Below, piece after piece: positions 36,619-47,087 of a stretch of DNA of 47,472 bases. Each line of letters starts with the position of its first letter. Position 1 is the stretch's first letter. A program made the position numbers and the translations under genes. This DNA comes from Christensenellaceae bacterium Phil1. GTDB lineage: Bacteria; Bacillota; Clostridia; Christensenellales; CAG-138. A model generated the notes under the pieces. That model had not been told where the DNA came from, did no database searches, and saw nothing but the letters and a program-made list of their open reading frames with translations. Where the stretch lies: contig MSGS01000041.1 in the NCBI GenBank assembly GCA_001940855.1, positions 1-47,472 of the forward strand. The letters are read 5' to 3'.

Positions 36619-39306
36619 TTATAGGTGCTTTTTTTGTGAACACTTAGCGGCAGAGCGGCAGCCGGAGCATCCGCAGCCGCATCCGCGCCGGCGGCGCATT
36701 ATTATGCAGTATGCGCTGTATATAACGATAAGCGCGGCTATGGCATAGAAAAGCACGGCTTTGTCGGTCTCTCCGGTGAAAAGACCGATTATATTATATG
36801 TCAGCAGGGACATTATATACGCGCTTGCAAGCTGCCAAACAACGGCAAACGCCGTCCATGCGCGGGACTGCATTTCACGCCGAATTGTGGCAACGGCGGC
36901 CATGCACGGCGTATAGAGCAGCACGAATACAAGGAAGGAATACGCGCTTGCGGGGGTGAATATGCCGCTTAAAGCCTGGCGCACAACCTCGCCGCCGGCG
37001 GAGGCGGAAAAGCTTGCAAACATGGAAAGCGAGCTTACAACAGCTTCCTTTGCCACAACGCCCGTGAGCAGCGCAACGCTTGCCTGCCACGACCCGAAGC
37101 CAAGCGGCTTGAATATGGGCGCTATTGCGGAGCCGATTGCGCCGAGTATGCTGAGGGAAGGATCGGATATAAAGTTAAGGCGGAAGTCAAAGCTTTGCAT
37201 GAACCATAGAACAACGCTCATGGCGAATATTATGGTGCCCGCCTTTTCAAGGAAGTGCTCCACGCGTTCCCAAACGTGGGTAAAAACATTGCGCGCGCTC
37301 GGCATGCGGTACGGCGGCAGTTCTATAACAAACGGCGCTTCCTGCTTATTTGAAGCAGCCTTGCGGAAAATAAGGCCGGAAAGTATGCCCAGCATCACGC
37401 CAAGGACATATAGGCTCAGTATTACAAGGCCGCGATGCTCGCCGAAAAACGCACCAGCTATAAGCCCATATACCGGCAACTTTGCGGAGCAGCTCATGAA
37501 CGGCAGCAGCAATATTGTCATGCGGCGGTCGCGTTCGTTATCCATTGTGCGCGCGCCCATTGCCGCGGGAACGGTGCAGCCGAAGCCCATCAGCAGCGGT
37601 ATGAAGCTTTTTCCGCTCAGCCCGAAGCGGCGCATTGGCTTATCCATTATAAACGCTATGCGGCTCATGTAGCCGCTGTCCTCAAGCAGGCTGAGGCAAA
37701 GGAAAAGCAGCGCTATCTGCGGCAGGAACGTGAGCACGCCGCCAACGCCTTTTATTATGCCGTCGCAAACAAGGCTTATGAACCATTCTCCCGCGCCCGC
37801 GTTCTGCAGCAGGCTCATTACGGCGGGGGCAACGGCGCCGTCTATAAATTCGCCCACAAGGTCGCTTAGCGCCGCGCCCACGGTTGAGAACGTGAGCAGG
37901 AATATAAGCCCCATTATCAGCAGAAAAAGCGGTATTGCAAACGCCTTATGCGTAAGTATTGCGTCTATCCTTGCACTGCGGGCGGCGCTTGAAGCTTTGC
38001 CGGAATGGTGATAGGCTTTCTTTGCAACGCGCTCGATATATGAATACCGGCTGTCTGCAACAAGTGATTCGCTGTCGCCTATCGGGTTTGCGGCGGCGTA
38101 TTCGTTTATTATCGCGTCCACAAGCTTTGCATCCATATCGTTGAGCTTCAGGCTTTCGCGAACGCGCTCGTCGCCTTCAAGCAGCTTTATTTCAGCCCAA
38201 TGCAGCGGCAGCTTCGCGGTCTTTGCATAGGGTTCTATTATTGCGCCTATCTTATGGTGCTCCTCATGGGTAAAATCGTCGTAAACGTCGTCCGGCTCTA
38301 TAAGGAAGCCCTCGTGCAGCTGCGTATGCGCCGCGGTGATAAGGCTTTGCAGGCCTGTAACAAGATCGTCTATGCCCGCGCCGGTGCGCGCGCTTATAGG
38401 CACAACCGGGATGCCCAGCTCAAGCGAAAGCTGCTTGCAGTCTATGCTGTCGCCCTGCTTTTCAACCTCGTCCATCATGTTCAGCGCCAGTATCATCGGG
38501 CGCTCAAGCTCCATCAGCTGTATTGTAAGATAAAGATTGCGCTCCAGGTTCGTGGCATCCACAATGTTTATTATCGCGTCCGGGTTTTCGTTTATGATAT
38601 AATCGCGCGCTACTATTTCCTCCATTGAATACGGCGAAAGCGAATATATGCCCGGAAGGTCCACAACGGTCATTTCGTGGCCCATGGTGCATAATCCGTC
38701 GCTGTTCTTATCGGCGCGCTGCTTTATTTTGCCTTCTTTCTTTTCAACCGTTACGCCCGGCCAGTTGCCAACGTATTCCTTGCTGCCGGTCATTGCATTG
38801 AAAAGCGTTGTTTTGCCGCAGTTTGGGTTGCCCGCAAGCGCAAGCCTGACGGGGCGGTCCTCCTCAAACGTATCCTTGGGGCAGAAACCGTCCTTCGAAC
38901 ACATGCTCTTTTCCATTATGAAGCCCGTCAGCTCCGCTGCGCGTTTATGCTCGGCATGGTCTGCGTCGCGCTTATCGGCGCTGTGTTCGCGCTCCTCGCG
39001 GGCGCGCTTTTCTTTGGCGGCGATTGTGCGCTCAACATCCTCGTGCCACTTTCTGTGGTCGTCCTCGTTCATCAGCACTATCGTGTCTGCATCGGCTTTT
39101 CTTAGGGACATAGTGTAGCCCCTCAGTTCTATTTCAAGCGGGTCGCCCATCGGCGCAAGCTTGACCAGCTTTATCTCAGTGCCGGGCGTTATGCCCATGT
39201 CCACAATATGCCTGCGCATGCGCTTATCGGCAGATACAACTGCATAAACATGCCCGCTTTGGCCGCATTCAAGCCCGCTCAATCTTTTGCGTGAAATCTG
39301 ATCCAT
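36619..39306 (-). CDS. feoB: FeoA-FeoB fusion ferrous iron transporter with Cys-rich tail
   Basis: The 895-residue protein has an N-terminal FeoA SH3-like domain (about 4-80), a charged linker with many Glu/Lys/His residues, the FeoB G domain (GNPNCGKTT at 159-167 and DLPG), a helical regulatory domain, and about ten membrane helices from roughly residue 455. The C-terminal tail has six Cys in a short Arg/Gly-rich stretch (RRRRGCGCGCSGC), like the small Cys-rich proteins linked to FeoB. Three normally separate parts are therefore joined. I chose ATG 39306 after GGAGGATAT; the earlier frame from 39363 lacks a site. It has its own operator-like palindrome. Confidence 0.95.
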   Translation of the reverse strand: MDQISRKRLSGLECGQSGHVYAVVSADKRMRRHIVDMGITPGTEIKLVKLAPMGDPLEIELRGYTMSLRKADADTIVLMNEDDHRKWHEDVERTIAAKEKRAREEREHSADKRDADHAEHKRAAELTGFIMEKSMCSKDGFCPKDTFEEDRPVRLALAGNPNCGKTTLFNAMTGSKEYVGNWPGVTVEKKEGKIKQRADKNSDGLCTMGHEMTVVDLPGIYSLSPYSMEEIVARDYIINENPDAIINIVDATNLERNLYLTIQLMELERPMILALNMMDEVEKQGDSIDCKQLSLELGIPVVPISARTGAGIDDLVTGLQSLITAAHTQLHEGFLIEPDDVYDDFTHEEHHKIGAIIEPYAKTAKLPLHWAEIKLLEGDERVRESLKLNDMDAKLVDAIINEYAAANPIGDSESLVADSRYSYIERVAKKAYHHSGKASSAARSARIDAILTHKAFAIPLFLLIMGLIFLLTFSTVGAALSDLVGEFIDGAVAPAVMSLLQNAGAGEWFISLVCDGIIKGVGGVLTFLPQIALLFLCLSLLEDSGYMSRIAFIMDKPMRRFGLSGKSFIPLLMGFGCTVPAAMGARTMDNERDRRMTILLLPFMSCSAKLPVYGLIAGAFFGEHRGLVILSLYVLGVMLGILSGLIFRKAASNKQEAPFVIELPPYRMPSARNVFTHVWERVEHFLEKAGTIIFAMSVVLWFMQSFDFRLNFISDPSLSILGAIGSAIAPIFKPLGFGSWQASVALLTGVVAKEAVVSSLSMFASFSASAGGEVVRQALSGIFTPASAYSFLVFVLLYTPCMAAVATIRREMQSRAWTAFAVVWQLASAYIMSLLTYNIIGLFTGETDKAVLFYAIAALIVIYSAYCIIMRRRRGCGCGCSGCRSAAKCSQKKHL

Positions 39307-39324
39307 ATATCCTCCGTATAATAA

Positions 39325-39340
39325 GTTAGACACAGCTAAC
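39325..39340. promoter_or_regulatory. Operator-like palindrome in the feo promoter
   Basis: GTTAGACACAGCTAAC has 5-bp arms GTTAG/CTAAC. On the minus strand it sits between a possible -35 (TTGTTA) and -10 (TTATAC), where a repressor would block transcription. The shape resembles DtxR/MntR-like iron regulator sites, but the regulator is not in the window. Confidence 0.5.
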
Positions 39341-39436
39341 AAAAATAATTGTATATCCGGCATATTGTGCTGTCAATGGCGTTTTATGCGGCGGCGTGGT
39401 ATTATATTGATATAAAATCGGGAGGTGGCTTTAATT

Positions 39437-40273
39437 ATGTATCCTGTAACAGTTGATGCTTTTTCTTCGGTACCGTTCGGCGGGAATCCGGCGGGGGTGG
39501 CCGTGTTTGAAGATAAATTGCCGGAGGAGGCTGAAATGCGCCGTATTGCGGCAAAAATGGGATATAGCGAAACGGCATTTATACTGCCGCTCGGCGGGAA
39601 CAGGTTCCGTATACGCTATTTTACGCCGGTTGAGGAGGTGCCGCTGTGCGGGCATGCCACGGTAGGATCGTTTGCATATATGCTGAAAACCGGCCTTGTG
39701 CGGGAAGGCGAAAGCTATGTTGCCCAAACCGGCGCGGGAGATATAAATGTGGACATTGCGGACGGGCTTGTTTGGCTGGATATGGCGGAGCCTAAGCCGC
39801 TTGCATTCTTAAATGATACGGACAGCGCGGCGCTTGCGGCGGCATACGGCATAAGTGCGGCGGACATGGGGAAACTTAAGCCGGCCATATCCAACAGCGG
39901 CCTTGCGGATATAATGCTGCCGCTTAAAAGCGCAGAAGTGCTTGCAAATTTGGAACCGGATATGGATGCGATAGCGAAACTTTCCAAAAAGCTGGACGTT
40001 ACGGGTGTGCATGCGTTTACAATAGAGAAGGACGCGCTGCATTGCCGCAATTTTGCCCCGCTTTACGGAATAGATGAGGAAGCGGCCACGGGCACGTCCA
40101 CCGGCGCGCTTACATATTATCTTTATAAGCACGGCATTATAAATCCGAACGAAACAAAACTGTTCATTCAGGGCGAGTCCATGGGAAAGCCTTCGCGCAT
40201 ATATTCGCGCCTTAGCATAAACGGGGAAAGCGTGCGTATCCGCGTGGGCGGCAGCGGCTGTGTAAGGGAATAA
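39437..40273 (+). CDS. PhzF family isomerase-like protein
   Basis: The 278-residue protein has the PhzF signature block VDAFSSVPFGGNPAGV, catalytic-type Glu45 in GYSETAFIL, and CGHATVG and GTSTGA motifs. PhzF-like enzymes are diaminopimelate-epimerase folds with varied or unknown reactions; no phenazine genes are nearby, so the phenazine function is unlikely. I chose ATG 39437 because GGGAGG ends 11 bases upstream; a GTG at 39425 is within that site. It may form a transcript with the following genes, although a separate -10 element (TATAAT) lies before the Dabb gene. Confidence 0.9.
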   Translation: MYPVTVDAFSSVPFGGNPAGVAVFEDKLPEEAEMRRIAAKMGYSETAFILPLGGNRFRIRYFTPVEEVPLCGHATVGSFAYMLKTGLVREGESYVAQTGAGDINVDIADGLVWLDMAEPKPLAFLNDTDSAALAAAYGISAADMGKLKPAISNSGLADIMLPLKSAEVLANLEPDMDAIAKLSKKLDVTGVHAFTIEKDALHCRNFAPLYGIDEEAATGTSTGALTYYLYKHGIINPNETKLFIQGESMGKPSRIYSRLSINGESVRIRVGGSGCVRE

Positions 40274-40347
40274 CAGGCAGCGAACGGCACTACACAACGG
40301 GCCGCGTTTCTGGTATAATAATACGAGGCACATAGAAGGAGCTTAAC

Positions 40348-40629
40348 ATGATAAAACACGTTGTTTGCCACCGCTACCGCGACAAAGCGGAGGCTTATAA
40401 GATCGCCCCTATGCTCAATGCGCTTATGGGCAAGGTACCGTCGCTGAGGAGCATGGAAACGGGCATAGACTTCATGGATTCCGCGCGTGCGTACCACATG
40501 GTGCTCATAGCCACGTTTGACGACAGGGCGGGGCTTGACGAATACGCAACGCATCCGGAACACGTGAAAGTAAAGGAATACATACACAGCGTGCTTGAAT
40601 CCTCCGTTTCGGTGGATTTTGAGTGCTGA
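40348..40629 (+). CDS. Dabb family stress-response protein
   Basis: The 93-residue protein starts [18 protein letters not shown] and has the Dabb core ([25 protein letters not shown]), a dimeric ferredoxin-like barrel of poorly known function. The ATG at 40348 follows AGAAGGAG. Its stop lies one base before the uvrB start, so the pair is translationally coupled. A promoter-like TATAAT at about 40314 stands in the gap before the gene. Confidence 0.87.
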   Translation: MIKHVVCHRYRDKAEAYKIAPMLNALMGKVPSLRSMETGIDFMDSARAYHMVLIATFDDRAGLDEYATHPEHVKVKEYIHSVLESSVSVDFEC

Positions 40630-40630
40630 T

Positions 40631-42667
40631 ATGGGTGCTTTTAAGGCCGTTACCCCTTTCGAACCGCGCGGAGATCAGCCGGAAGCCATAGAGCGACTGA
40701 GCCAAGGCGTGCTTAACGGCGACAGGCTGCAGGTGCTGAAGGGCGTTACGGGCAGCGGCAAAACATTTACAATGGCGAAGGTGATAGAGAGGGTGCAGAA
40801 GCCCACTCTTGTTATCGCGCACAATAAAACGCTTGCGGCGCAGCTTTGCGGGGAATTTAAGGAGTTCTTTCCGGAAAGCGCCGTGGAATACTTCGTTTCG
40901 TACTACGATTATTATCAGCCGGAGGCATATATAGCTTCTTCCGATACATATATCGAAAAAGTGGCCACGGTGAACGATGAAATAGATAAGCTTAGGCTCA
41001 GCGCGACAAGCGCGCTGAACGAACGCAGGGACGTTATAATAGTCGCTTCCGTGTCGTGTATATACGCCCTCGGCGATCCGGAGGAGTATCTCAAACTTTC
41101 CGTATCGGTGCGCGAAGGCATGCGCATGGAGCGGGACGAGCTGCTAAAGCGCCTTGTGGATATACAGTATCAGCGCAGCGAGTTCGATTTTAACCGCGGC
41201 AATTTCCGCGTAAAAGGGGACACGGTGGACGTTATGCCGGCGAACTGGAGCGAGAAGGCGCTGCGTATAAGCTTTTTTGGCGACGAGATAGAGCGCATAA
41301 GCGAAATAAACGCCCTTACCGGCCAAACGATAACGGACAGGAGCCACGCAGCTATTTTTCCCGCCACGCATTACGTTACCGGGAGGGACAAGCTGGAGGC
41401 CAGCATAGGCGACATTGAGGCGGACATGCAGAAGCGCGTGGCCGAGTTCAATGCGGAGAATAAACTGCTGGAGGCGCAAAGAATAGCGCAGCGCACGGAA
41501 TACGATATTGAAATGATGCGCGAAATAGGCTATTGCCAGGGCATAGAGAACTATTCCCGCTATTTTGACGGCAGGAAGCCGGGCCAGCCGCCGTTCACGC
41601 TGCTGGATTATTTTCCGGACGATTTCCTTATGTTTATAGACGAAAGCCATGTTACCCTGCCGCAGATACGCGGCATGTACGCGGGCGATTATTCGCGCAA
41701 AAAGGAGCTTGTGGAATACGGGTTCCGCCTGCCGGCGGCGTTTGACAACAGGCCGCTGAGATATGAGGAATTTGAAAAGCGGATAAACCAGCTTATTTGC
41801 GTATCTGCAACGCCGGGCGAATACGAAACGGACAACGCATCGCAAATAGTCGAGCAGATAATACGCCCCACGGGCCTGCTGGACCCAGAAATAACGGTAA
41901 GGCCGGTAGAAGGGCAGATAGACGATCTTTTGAGCGAAGTTAAGCTGATGGCGCAGAAGGGATACCGCACGCTTGCGACCACGCTTACAAAGCGCATGGC
42001 GGAAACGCTGACGGAATATCTCGATTCAATGGGCGTGCGCGTAAGATATATGCACAGCGATATTGAAACGATAGAGCGCATGGAGATAATACGCGACCTG
42101 AGGTTGGGCGAGTTTGACGTGCTTGTGGGCATAAACCTGCTGCGTGAAGGGCTTGACCTGCCGGAAGTTGGGTTGGTGGCCATACTTGATGCGGACAAGG
42201 AAGGCTTTTTGCGCAGCGCGACAAGCCTTATACAAACGATAGGCCGCGCGGCGCGAAACGTTGACGGGCGGGTAATAATGTATGCGGACGAGATAACGCC
42301 CAGCATGCGCGAAGCCATTGACGAAACGAATTACCGCCGCGAAAAGCAGCGCGCCTTTAACGAAGCGCATGGCATAACCCCGCAAAGCGTTAAAAAGGAA
42401 ATACGCAACGTGCTTGAAATATCGCACAAAAACAGGCAGGAGCGCAGCGGCATATCAAAAGAGGAGCTTGAGCAGCGCACGGCAATTTTGCAGCAGCAGA
42501 TGCGCCAGGCCGCGGCGGAACTGGACTTTGAAACGGCGGCGAAGCTCAGGGATGAACTTTTCAGCCTGACGGGCGAAAGCGTGGGCGTAGCAAAACCTGC
42601 GCCGGGCACGATAGGCAGCGCGCGGCACAGCAAGGGCCGCGGCAGAAAATCGCCAAAGTGCAAGTGA
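40631..42667 (+). CDS. uvrB: Excinuclease ABC subunit B
   Basis: The 678-residue helicase-like subunit has Walker A GVTGSGKT near residue 38, the damage-verification beta-hairpin region (about residues 85-105), motif [12 protein letters not shown] and a C-terminal UVR domain (about 620-660). The ATG at 40631 is one base after the Dabb stop; an earlier in-frame start at 40595 would lie inside the Dabb gene and is rejected. It is followed 42 bases later by uvrA, as in many Clostridia. Together they recognise and cut DNA lesions with UvrC, which is not seen here. Confidence 0.98.
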   Translation: MGAFKAVTPFEPRGDQPEAIERLSQGVLNGDRLQVLKGVTGSGKTFTMAKVIERVQKPTLVIAHNKTLAAQLCGEFKEFFPESAVEYFVSYYDYYQPEAYIASSDTYIEKVATVNDEIDKLRLSATSALNERRDVIIVASVSCIYALGDPEEYLKLSVSVREGMRMERDELLKRLVDIQYQRSEFDFNRGNFRVKGDTVDVMPANWSEKALRISFFGDEIERISEINALTGQTITDRSHAAIFPATHYVTGRDKLEASIGDIEADMQKRVAEFNAENKLLEAQRIAQRTEYDIEMMREIGYCQGIENYSRYFDGRKPGQPPFTLLDYFPDDFLMFIDESHVTLPQIRGMYAGDYSRKKELVEYGFRLPAAFDNRPLRYEEFEKRINQLICVSATPGEYETDNASQIVEQIIRPTGLLDPEITVRPVEGQIDDLLSEVKLMAQKGYRTLATTLTKRMAETLTEYLDSMGVRVRYMHSDIETIERMEIIRDLRLGEFDVLVGINLLREGLDLPEVGLVAILDADKEGFLRSATSLIQTIGRAARNVDGRVIMYADEITPSMREAIDETNYRREKQRAFNEAHGITPQSVKKEIRNVLEISHKNRQERSGISKEELEQRTAILQQQMRQAAAELDFETAAKLRDELFSLTGESVGVAKPAPGTIGSARHSKGRGRKSPKCK

Positions 42668-42709
42668 TATGCGCTGCGGCTTAGCGGATAGATACGGAAT
42701 TAAGGATAT

Positions 42710-45544
42710 ATGAGAGACGAAATAGTAATACGCGGGGCGCGGGAGCACAACCTGAAAAACGTGAACCTGACCATACCGCGGAACAAATTGATAGTTTTCA
42801 CGGGGCTTTCGGGCAGCGGCAAATCAAGCCTTGCTTTCGATACGATATATGCGGAAGGGCAGCGGCGCTACGTTGAGTCGCTTTCCTCATACGCAAGGCA
42901 GTTTTTGGGCCAGATGGAAAAGCCCGATGTGGACACGATAGAGGGACTTTCTCCCGCAATATCGATAGACCAGAAGAGTACAAACAATAACCCGCGCTCA
43001 ACCGTTGGCACGGTGACGGAGATACACGATTATTTAAGGCTGCTTTATGCCCGCATAGGCATACCGCATTGCCCCAAATGCGGCCGCGTTATACGGCGGC
43101 AGACCGTGGACGAGGTTGTGGAGCAGGTGATGGCCTTCGGCGAAGGGGCGCGGGTGCAGATAATCGCTCCCGCTGTCCGCGGCAGGAAGGGCGAGCATGT
43201 AAAGCTGCTTGAACAGATACAGAAGGACGGCTACGTTCGCGTTAAGGTGGACGGCGAGATATACGACATTGCGGACGTGCCCAAGCTTGACAAAAAGCTG
43301 AAGCACACCATAGACGTTATAGTTGACCGCATTGTGGTGCGCGCGGGCGCGGAAAGCAGGCTTGCAGGCTCGCTTGAAACGGCGTTTGCGTTCGGCGCCG
43401 GCCTTGCCAAGGTTGAGCACAACGGCGAGGAGCAGCTTTTCAGCGAAAACTATGCTTGCCCGGACTGCGGGGTGAGCATAGAGGAACTTACCCCGCGCAT
43501 GTTTAGCTTTAATAACCCATACGGCGCCTGCCCAACATGCTCCGGCCTTGGGGCGCTGATGAAGATCGACCCCGCGCTGATAGTGCCCAACGAGGAGCTT
43601 TCGCTGAGGCAGGGCGCGATAAACGTGACCGGTTGGCAAAGCAGCAACACCGCAAGCATAGCTGGCATGTATCTTGCGGCACTCGGCGATAAATACGGCT
43701 TTGATATGGATACGCCGTTCAATAAGCTCAGTGAGCAGTCGCGCCATGCCATACTTTACGGCACGGGTAATGAACGCATACATATAGAATACCGCCGCGA
43801 ATTTGGCGAAGGCAGCTACGATTCCCCGTTTGAGGGCGTTATTCCCAACCTTGAGCGCAGATATAAGGAAACGCAGTCCGACTATATGAAGCACGAAATA
43901 GAGGAATACATGGCCAATATACCGTGCCCGGACTGCAAGGGCAAGCGGCTCAAAAGCGAAAGCCTTGCGGTAACGGTGGGCGGGATGAACATAGCCCAAT
44001 TAAGCGACATGACCGTGCGTCATGCGCGGGAGAAGCTTTCCGCACTTACGCTGAACAAAACGGAGGAAATGATAGCCGGCAGGATACTGAAGGAAATAGA
44101 TTCCCGCCTTGGCTTCCTTATAAGCGTTGGCCTTGATTATCTTACGCTTTCGCGCGCGGCGGGCACGCTTTCCGGCGGTGAGGCGCAGCGCATACGCCTT
44201 GCGACGCAGATAGGCTCAAGCCTGGTTGGCGTATTGTATATACTGGACGAGCCGAGCATAGGGCTGCACCAGCGGGACAATGCAAAGCTGATCGATACAC
44301 TAAAAGGTATGCGGGACATAGGCAACACGCTTATAGTTGTTGAGCACGACGAGGAAACAATGCTCAATGCGGACTACATAGTGGATATAGGCCCGGGCCC
44401 GGGCGAACACGGCGGCGAGGTTGTTTTTGCCGGCACGCCGGAAGAGATAATGACGGACGAAAAGTCCATAACGGGCAAATATCTTTCCGGCAGGGAATAT
44501 ATCGCCGTGCCTGCAAAGCGACGGGAAACCGGCGAAAACTGGCTGCAAATACGCGGGGCGCGGGCAAATAATCTGAAAAACGTGAATGTGGATATACCGC
44601 TTGGCGTGTTCACGTGCGTAACGGGAGTATCGGGCAGCGGCAAATCCAGCCTTGTGAACGAGGTGCTGAAAAAAACGCTGCTGAGGGATCTTAACCGCGC
44701 GCGCACGCGGCCCGGAGAACACGACGAAATACTGGGCATTGATAAGCTGGACAAGATAATTGATATTGACCAGTCCCCCATAGGACGCACGCCGCGCAGC
44801 AATCCTGCAACGTATACAGGACTGTTCGATTTGATACGCGACGTATTCGCCCAAACGCCGGACGCGAAGATGCGCGGCTATACGAACGGCCGCTTCAGCT
44901 TCAATGTTAAGGGCGGGCGGTGCGAAGCCTGCCGCGGGGACGGCATACTGAAAATAGAGATGCACTTTTTGCCCGATATATACGTTCCGTGCGAGGTTTG
45001 CGGCGGCAAGCGATACAACAGGGAAACGCTTGAGGTAAAATACAAGGGTAAAACCATTGCGGACGTATTGGACATGACGGTTGAAGAAGCGCTGAAGTTT
45101 TTTGCGCCGCTGCCCAAGCTTGCCCGCAAGCTGCAAACGCTTTACGATGTTGGCCTTGGGTATATCCGCCTGGGGCAATCGTCCACCACGCTTTCCGGCG
45201 GCGAGGCGCAGCGCGTTAAGCTGGCAACGGAGCTTGCAAGGCGGGATACGGGCAGGACGCTTTATGTGCTTGACGAACCCACCACGGGACTGCATACGGA
45301 CGACGTGAAGCGGCTTATAGCCATTTTGCAGCGCCTTTGCGACGGCGGCAGCACGGTCGTGGTAATAGAACACAATCTGGACGTGATAAAGACTGCGGAC
45401 TATATAATAGACCTTGGTCCGGAAGGCGGGGACATGGGCGGCACGATAGTATGCACAGGTACGCCCGAGCAGGTTGCCCAAAATAAAAAGAGCTATACGG
45501 GCATTTATTTGAAGCCCATGCTTGAAAAAGGCATACGCGAATAA
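42710..45544 (+). CDS. uvrA: Excinuclease ABC subunit A
   Basis: The 944-residue ATPase has two ABC cassettes with Walker A GLSGSGKS (near 33-40) and GVSGSGKS (near 644-651), signature LSGGEAQR twice, and zinc-binding Cys pairs (CPKCG, CPDCG, CPTCS, CPDCKG, CEACRG, CEVCGG). This is the full-length UvrA of about 940-950 residues. The start is the ATG at 42710 after AAGGAT. It follows uvrB and precedes the nitroreductase gene by 33 bases. Confidence 0.98.
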   Translation: MRDEIVIRGAREHNLKNVNLTIPRNKLIVFTGLSGSGKSSLAFDTIYAEGQRRYVESLSSYARQFLGQMEKPDVDTIEGLSPAISIDQKSTNNNPRSTVGTVTEIHDYLRLLYARIGIPHCPKCGRVIRRQTVDEVVEQVMAFGEGARVQIIAPAVRGRKGEHVKLLEQIQKDGYVRVKVDGEIYDIADVPKLDKKLKHTIDVIVDRIVVRAGAESRLAGSLETAFAFGAGLAKVEHNGEEQLFSENYACPDCGVSIEELTPRMFSFNNPYGACPTCSGLGALMKIDPALIVPNEELSLRQGAINVTGWQSSNTASIAGMYLAALGDKYGFDMDTPFNKLSEQSRHAILYGTGNERIHIEYRREFGEGSYDSPFEGVIPNLERRYKETQSDYMKHEIEEYMANIPCPDCKGKRLKSESLAVTVGGMNIAQLSDMTVRHAREKLSALTLNKTEEMIAGRILKEIDSRLGFLISVGLDYLTLSRAAGTLSGGEAQRIRLATQIGSSLVGVLYILDEPSIGLHQRDNAKLIDTLKGMRDIGNTLIVVEHDEETMLNADYIVDIGPGPGEHGGEVVFAGTPEEIMTDEKSITGKYLSGREYIAVPAKRRETGENWLQIRGARANNLKNVNVDIPLGVFTCVTGVSGSGKSSLVNEVLKKTLLRDLNRARTRPGEHDEILGIDKLDKIIDIDQSPIGRTPRSNPATYTGLFDLIRDVFAQTPDAKMRGYTNGRFSFNVKGGRCEACRGDGILKIEMHFLPDIYVPCEVCGGKRYNRETLEVKYKGKTIADVLDMTVEEALKFFAPLPKLARKLQTLYDVGLGYIRLGQSSTTLSGGEAQRVKLATELARRDTGRTLYVLDEPTTGLHTDDVKRLIAILQRLCDGGSTVVVIEHNLDVIKTADYIIDLGPEGGDMGGTIVCTGTPEQVAQNKKSYTGIYLKPMLEKGIRE

Positions 45545-45577
45545 GCATAAAATAAACGGCTGGGAGGACATAAGCCA

Positions 45578-46306
45578 ATGGATGGCGGCATGACGAAATG
45601 GTATAAGGCGGCGCAGAAACGCTATTCCGTAAGACGGTACAAGCAGGAGCCGAGTTTGGAGGACATGCTGGCGCTGGAAAGCGCGGCGGCATCGCTTAGC
45701 GTGCGCGGGGTGCGCATTGCTGTGGGCGTGGAGCAGAAGGTGTTTTCCGGCATACTTGGGTCGCGCATAAAGGGCACCAGCGCGTTTGCCGCGTTCATAT
45801 CTCAAAACGGGGACGAAACGTCGCTTGGGTACTTGGGAGAAGCGTTCGTATTGGAATGCACGTCGCTTGGGCTTGGCACATGCTGGCTTGGCGCGAACTT
45901 CAACCGCGGTGCGCTTGGTTCTGCGATAAAGCTGAAAAAGAGCGAGAAGGCCGTTTGTGCAACGCCCATCGGCATTGCGGACGAACCGTTCGTGCGCAGG
46001 AAGCGCCGCGGCGTTGCGGAGCTGACGTGGCTTGAGGACGAGGAATTTGAGCAGCTGCCCGCATGGCAAAGGAGCGCGGTGCAATGCGCAATACTTGCGC
46101 CGAGCGCCGTGAACAAGCAGCCGTATGAGCTTATTCCCGAAAACGGGGGCATAAGCGTTGTGGATTGCGGCAACAATTTCGGCTTCGGCAACGTGGACAG
46201 GGGCATAGCAATGCTGCATATAGAGCTGGGCACGGCGGCGGAAGGCGTGCACGGCACATGGCGCAAGCGGGGCGAGGATATGTGCTTTATGCCGGACGTG
46301 GAATGA
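45578..46306 (+). CDS. Nitroreductase family flavoprotein
   Basis: The 242-residue protein matches the nitroreductase fold, with the motif RYSVRRYKQEPS near the N-terminus and the segment LGLGTCWLGANF of the FMN-binding region. It resembles the subset of single-gene nitroreductases with an extra N-terminal half. The natural substrate is unknown. The ATG at 45578 follows GGGAGG, 33 bases after uvrA, so it may share the uvr transcript. It ends 115 bases before rex. Confidence 0.85.
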   Translation: MDGGMTKWYKAAQKRYSVRRYKQEPSLEDMLALESAAASLSVRGVRIAVGVEQKVFSGILGSRIKGTSAFAAFISQNGDETSLGYLGEAFVLECTSLGLGTCWLGANFNRGALGSAIKLKKSEKAVCATPIGIADEPFVRRKRRGVAELTWLEDEEFEQLPAWQRSAVQCAILAPSAVNKQPYELIPENGGISVVDCGNNFGFGNVDRGIAMLHIELGTAAEGVHGTWRKRGEDMCFMPDVE

Positions 46307-46346
46307 CGCCGAGCATAAACTAATAAATAATTTATAAACAATGCCA

Positions 46347-46375
46347 TTGCGAAAGACAGCGATACAAGCTATAAT
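46347..46375 (+). promoter_or_regulatory. Promoter of rex
   Basis: TTGCGA (46347-46352) and TATAAT (46370-46375) with a 17-base spacer. It lies 47 bases before the rex ATG. Confidence 0.7.
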
Positions 46376-46421
46376 ATAAGGTGAAATAGCATTATTAAGT
46401 GTGCAGTTATCGGAGGAAGAT

Positions 46422-47051
46422 ATGGGCTTTAAGAGAGTATCGGAAGCAGTAATTAGGCGTCTGCCGCGGTACTATAGGCATTTGACTATGCTGGAGACGC
46501 AGGGTGTTGAGCGCATAAGCAGCGAAAGGCTGGCGCGGCAGATGAATCTGAACGCATCGCAGGTGAGGCAGGATTTCAACTGCTTCGGCGGTTTTGGCCA
46601 GCAGGGCTATGGTTACAACGTGAGCAACCTTACGGGCGAAATAAAGCGCATAATGGGCATAGACCGCAAGCACACCATAATAATTGTAGGTGCGGGCAAT
46701 ATTGGACATGCGCTTACCAACTTCCCCGGCTTTGCGGAGACGGGATTCGAGGTAAAGGCGCTGTTCGACGTGAATGAGGACCTTATCGGCACCGAAATAA
46801 AGGGCCATCCCGTGCTTGACGTTAAGGACATGGATGAATACATACGCGAGAATCAGATCGACATAGGCGTTATAGCCGCCCGCCGCAGCGCCGCGCAGGA
46901 GATTGCGGACAGGATGTGCGCAGCGGGCATACGCGGCATATGGAACTTTGTGCCGCTGGATATCACAACATCCGTACCGATAGAAAACGTTCACCTGAGC
47001 GAGAGTCTGAGCACGCTTTCATACAAGATAGAGCATGGGCTGCTGGACTAA
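46422..47051 (+). CDS. rex: Redox-sensing transcriptional repressor Rex
   Basis: The 209-residue protein has an N-terminal winged HTH (with ISSERLARQMNLNASQVRQDF) and a Rossmann NAD(H)-binding domain with GAGNIGHA near residue 92. Rex senses NADH/NAD ratio and represses fermentation and redox genes in Gram-positive anaerobes. ATG 46422 follows CGGAGG; an earlier frame at 46401 contains that site and is rejected. The next gene is an oxygen-defence rubrerythrin, a known kind of Rex target in Clostridia. No clear Rex palindrome is seen between the two. Confidence 0.96.
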   Translation: MGFKRVSEAVIRRLPRYYRHLTMLETQGVERISSERLARQMNLNASQVRQDFNCFGGFGQQGYGYNVSNLTGEIKRIMGIDRKHTIIIVGAGNIGHALTNFPGFAETGFEVKALFDVNEDLIGTEIKGHPVLDVKDMDEYIRENQIDIGVIAARRSAAQEIADRMCAAGIRGIWNFVPLDITTSVPIENVHLSESLSTLSYKIEHGLLD

Positions 47052-47087
47052 AAAACAATGTATTCTTTTATCAGGAGGTAAACCTAT

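Noticed and set aside
44300..46252. Minus-strand open frame of 650 codons opposite uvrA and the nitroreductase
   Set aside because: It spans two convincing opposite-strand genes and has Arg/Ala/Tyr-rich nonsense-like composition without a domain.
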